A DNA stretch of 64,000 nt from Pogonophryne albipinna (Eukaryota; Chordata; Actinopteri; Perciformes; Artedidraconidae): assembly GCA_028583405.1 (NCBI GenBank), contig CM053258.1, positions 6,212,698 to 6,276,697 on the forward strand, given 5' to 3'. Under the pieces are notes generated by a model, which saw nothing but the letters and a program-made list of their open reading frames with translations, had not been told where the DNA came from and did no database searches. Position 1 is the stretch's first letter. Each line of letters starts with the position of its first letter. A program made the position numbers and the translations under genes. Positions 60,124-64,000 of this stretch are shown in pieces.

Positions 60124-61924
60124 TCAATAGACTCAGCTTAGCACGGTGCAAACGCATCCTCTTGATAAGAACCTGGAATAAATGTCCGGCATTATAGAGT
60201 TCAGGCGGAGAAGGGGAAAGAGAGGGTGGCGTGGGTGGTGGAAGACATGTCTTTACAAGGGGAAAAGACACACATAACAAAGGGAGAAGTGTGCTGAGGG
60301 TGGGGGGGCAGGATGGTGAGGAGGAGGAAAGGCGTCAGGGTACGGAGATGTTTCGACAAAAGCTCTCATGTTGAGAAACACTCGTTCTCCCTCACTTTCT
60401 CCCTTTCCCCCCTCATTATCCCTCCACAGGACAGAGGAGGGTAGGCGAGGGTGAGGGCAAGGGGGGGGGGGGTGTTGGAGGGAGAATGACATTTTCATTT
60501 GTTATTTTAAGGGCTCCTTATTATCACCTTTCAAGAGAAACCTTCTCTTTCTCCGTCGCTCCCTTGTTCTTTCTTTTTTCTCCACCACAATAGATTCAAA
60601 TAGATGTTTCTTTACTCTCTACCTCTCCCTTCGCCATCTCTTGTTCCCTGTCTCCTTTCTGCAGAGTAATTGCATGGCTGATTAATTATAAGGGAATCAG
60701 TAAGAGTGAAAAGAGAAGGTGGCATTTCCACCTACAAAGAGAAAAGAGCCTTGCACCTACGCACTCACACGCAAAAACCACCGACAACAGGTTTTCACCT
60801 CTGCATTGTCTTGAAAACTGGATTTTGTCTCCCAACACGCATAAAAACACACTCACTGTCACACACACACGTTCCAGTTTTAAAGACTTTATCGCTGTGT
60901 CTTCCCACACAGTTTTTTCTGAAGTCAGTTCTACTCTAATTCAACAGAAAGGCAGCTTGTAGGTGAACATAGCCCCCTCTCCTCATGATAAAAGCTACAG
61001 CGTTATGTCGACACTAATGGCTAACACCCACTGAGAAGTTTGCCAATATTCATTTGCGACCATTGGCAGCGTGCATTGGATAAGCAACGTCACTAAAGGG
61101 AGGAGGTTGAAAGTGGGAGAAAAAAATAACGGTATGCAAATTGTGGTAGAAATGGAGGCTCCGTGGTGATTTACATTTACAGTCATTTACATGTTGAAGC
61201 AACACCAGCATGTTCCGGTTGTTTTCTACAGGTTACCCAAGAACAGTGACAAGCCAAAACAATAGGAAAGTATAAAAGTTCTTTGTCCACCTTTTTTTTT
61301 TTTTTCGGCAGGCAACATTTCTGCTTGTTACTTTCTTGTTCTGTTCCTGTTAACTGAACTGCTGCACCTTTGATTGCCTCCTTATGTTATGCTCACATAG
61401 TCATCAGAGATTTGAATGTTGTTCAGTGACAAAAGCTGCACAGATTGTTTGAGACATGACTTGAAACTTAACTCAAGACTATCTTTTATAATATTTACTC
61501 TGGATGGCATTTTTGAGAAAAGACCATTTTTGGGTGCAGCAAATGCAAGTCTAAAGTGGATAAGGAGAAAACTGAGAGGAATGGATGAAGTTCAAACTTT
61601 GCAAGTTCATAGTTGACATTAAGTCTCTGCAGTTGGTTCTCTCATGAATATTCATATCCAGATCCCGGCCAGTTGGCAGGTTGTCATGAGCTGGGCACCA
61701 TTGGCTAAGCCAGTCGTCAAAACTAAAACTTAATGATGATAGCATTGATCACTCGTACAGGGAGGACTGTACGAGTGGTATAACTCTGTCCAACAAGGAC
61801 GCATCCACATTCTTTTGAAAATGTATTTATTTAATCAAACCTTTGATTCACTTTGGTAAAATCATCTTCAAATTCTCAAGATATACTTTTCTCGTTCTTT
61901 ATTATCCAAGGTATAGTTGAAGTG
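60124..61924. other. Intergenic, GA/CT-rich blocks
   Basis: Purine-rich 60,200-60,490 with a poly-G run (about 60,462-60,472), then pyrimidine-rich 60,540-60,670; no gene recognised. Confidence 0.5.
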
Positions 61925-61928
61925 TTAA

Positions 61929-62353
61929 GGGGGTCTATTTAGCTTTTTAGGGTTTTCCCTTTCCTGTTGTGTGTTATATAGCTTTTTGTGCATGTAAATG
62001 GTCTGCAAAGGCTAACATCCCAAAGTCCACCCTCCCACCACCTAAAACGTCTCAATTGGTCTCCTTTGTTTACTTCTGTATCATAGTGACATCACTATGT
62101 TACACTTGCGCTTCTATTGGCTAGCACTCCAACACTTTGTACGTGATAGGCTAAAGGGTGGGAAACTCTAAACTGTTGACCAATCACAACAGAGCTGATC
62201 AGAGCAGATTGGGCTCTGGTTTCAGACAGAGGGTGAAAAGAGGTGCTGCAGCACAGGCAGAATGAGAAAAATAAAGAGCTTTTTGAACATTAAAGCATGG
62301 AGACATGTCACAGTAGAAATACAAAATAAAACATTTGCATAATATGTCCTCTA
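61929..62353. mobile_element. TTAA-type MITE, degenerate right end
   Basis: TTAA at 61,925-61,928 precedes GGGGGTCTATTTAGC. The right end GCATAATATGTCCTCT has lost a clear TTAA. It shares ACATGTCACAGT and TTTCAGACAG blocks with 47,340-47,625, and in reverse orientation with about 50,575-50,705. Confidence 0.55.
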
Positions 62354-64000
62354 TGTATGAGATGTCTCCAAATGGTCATACTAACATAGTTTGCAGCTTC
62401 CTATTTGTTGTTACTATAAGCTCTTACAGCAGATATTAAGAGCAAGTTATCTGACATTATAACCCCCTGACAAAATGCAAAACAGATGTTTGACTGTGGT
62501 GCACTGCTGATGTATAAATAGGCCTACGTGGTTTGGATGGGAATCTCCCAGCTCAGGATGACTGTGTAGCCCGCTGGGGTGTTTTACCTCGCTAGCTTTG
62601 CCTCTCCAAGTGGATCAATTCCAGAGCATTGGCGGATATTCTCACCCCAGATAGACGTTGTCGATGTTACCGCAGAACTTGGATTCTGGGGAGCCTTAAA
62701 TCTCCCCACGTCTATCTCTGTGTACCAGTTTGTTGTTGTGCCTCAAAATCCGCAGCTTTGGCAGAATCATTTTGGGCGCAGATTGTAAACATGCTATGAA
62801 TCAGCGTTGGGTTAAAACCAAGTTCTAGGTTTCTGTTTTTCTTTCTTCCCCCTCTCTTTCCTGATCTGTCTGGCCACTTTCTGTTTGTTTTAGTGGAGCA
62901 AAATCCTCCTATCTCAGTATAAGTGAGCATTTTAAGGATATATGGGTTTGTATGTGCACATGTGATTTTACACAATTCCCTGTATGCATTTCTGTGTTGG
63001 TAAAGCGTGTCTCTTCCTGCATTTGTATTAGTGGTATGTGTATTTCAAGTCAGTGCACACGCATCCGTGATGTGATTTGATCAGACACCAATAAAAGCAA
63101 ATCTCATTAACATCAAACTGCTTTAATACTAATCAGGTTACCGAGAAACCAGCCAGCCAATGGCAGCTACTAATGCCATTAGGTCGAGCCGTGATTGGAT
63201 TGGGATCTTATTTCAACTTCCTGCACCCTGCCAGCGTTTTAATCAATAAACACGGCGGTGATGCCACAGTCCGTTAGTACGGCGAGGCGGTGATGTCACA
63301 GCTCGTTAAGATTGTGAAGATGGTGGAATGGATGAGAACGTATTGAGGTATTTTACCCTATAGCCGAATACGAAGAAACTCCACTCCTAAGAGATGTGCG
63401 AGGATGTGTGAAAGCATTGTGAAGAAAAAGAGACGCGAACGCTGCACATCTTTCATGATAATTACATAGTGTTGGCAAAGTGGAGAGAAATGCAAGACTG
63501 GAAGGAAGAAGGAGAAATGAGGAACAGCGGAGCTGGAAGGAGAGATTATAGGGAAGGTTGCACAATGACATGGATGTATGGGGATGGAGAAATATAACGT
63601 TTGAAGGAGAGATGTATGGCTGGATGAATCCACTCCATAAACACAGAGACGAGAGGAAAAAGGAGAGGGACTGGAGGGAACAGAAATAACTGTAATTTCT
63701 TGTGAGTGGACAGTCATTGTCAGAACCCACCTTTTGAGTCTAAGTGTACACTGATGGGTCTGTGACAGTGTACTTAGCTACAGCAGTGCTTTGAGAATAA
63801 TGCTAACATGCTGATGTTTAGCAGGTAAAATGCTTTCCATGTTCACCATCTCAGTTTAGTTTCTAAATATATCATTAGTTCTGCAGGAATTTATCATTAA
63901 ACAACACATTTGTCAAAACACTTTTGACCTAATACTGGTGATGGAACATCTATAGAGAATGTTTTAGGTCCACTTTTATTCTCTATACATATCAACAGTT
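62354..64000. other. Window end, no gene recognised
   Basis: It contains a near-exact direct repeat at about 63,250-63,310 (CGGCGGTGATGCCACAGTCC and AGGCGGTGATGTCACAGCTC). The two long minus-strand frames over 63,353-63,730 are pyrimidine-rich shadows without recognisable domains. Confidence 0.5.

Noticed and set aside
62579..62788. 69-codon plus-strand frame
   Set aside because: No recognisable domain, no splice context and no supporting neighbours.

Overview
This window is nuclear DNA from a ray-finned fish, most likely a percomorph teleost; the species cannot be told from sequence alone. The reasons are spliced vertebrate-type exons with GT-AG introns, very long CA/TG microsatellites (one runs 336 bp), and a transposon community typical of teleosts: Tc1-like, hAT, TTAA-flanked MITEs, a PIF/Harbinger-like element, an L1/Tx1-clade LINE, CR1/L2-type LINEs and tRNA-derived SINEs. 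Nothing prokaryotic or viral is present.

The only convincing cellular gene is on the + strand between about 12.97 and 35.89 kb. Eight exons can be joined in frame into a protein of about 609 residues. It resembles the vesicular inhibitory amino acid transporter (VIAAT/VGAT, SLC32 family, AAAP fold). It has a long, poorly conserved Ser/Thr/Glu-rich N-terminus followed by the conserved multi-pass membrane core. It looks like a divergent, intron-rich SLC32-like paralogue rather than canonical slc32a1. The stop codon at 35,889-35,891 is followed within a few bases by a GGAT-type minisatellite of about 550 bp.

The second intron (14,169-30,594, 16.4 kb) holds a deep transposon nest. A CR1/L2-type LINE on the minus strand (about 15,991-26,200) was split by an L1/Tx1-clade LINE on the plus strand (about 16,244-25,319) with an 18-bp target duplication. 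That LINE was later hit by a Tc1-like element (16,445-18,077), a hAT element (18,433-19,706, 8-bp target duplication), a 5'-truncated minus-strand LINE (about 20,308-21,106) and a Passport-like Tc1 element (23,491-25,162). The Passport-like element carries a full-length 340-residue transposase ORF and is itself interrupted by a dispersed fish repeat.

Layout: 1-11 kb is intergenic DNA with microsatellites, a TTAA MITE (3,989-4,786), a hAT MITE (7,417-7,932) and a tRNA-derived SINE. A candidate promoter region lies at 11-12.9 kb, and the SLC32-like gene occupies 12.97-35.9 kb. From 35.9 to 64 kb no gene was recognised; the sequence is rich in DNA transposons. Those include a BED-finger hAT remnant (46,115-46,930), TTAA MITEs, a Harbinger-like element with a MADF exon (51,894-52,685), a 1.26-kb hAT element (55,207-56,469), a 48-bp hAT micro-element (56,899-56,946) and a hAT nested in another DNA element (57,402-60,123). 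Many apparent open frames here are dinucleotide-repeat or minisatellite artefacts and are not annotated as genes.
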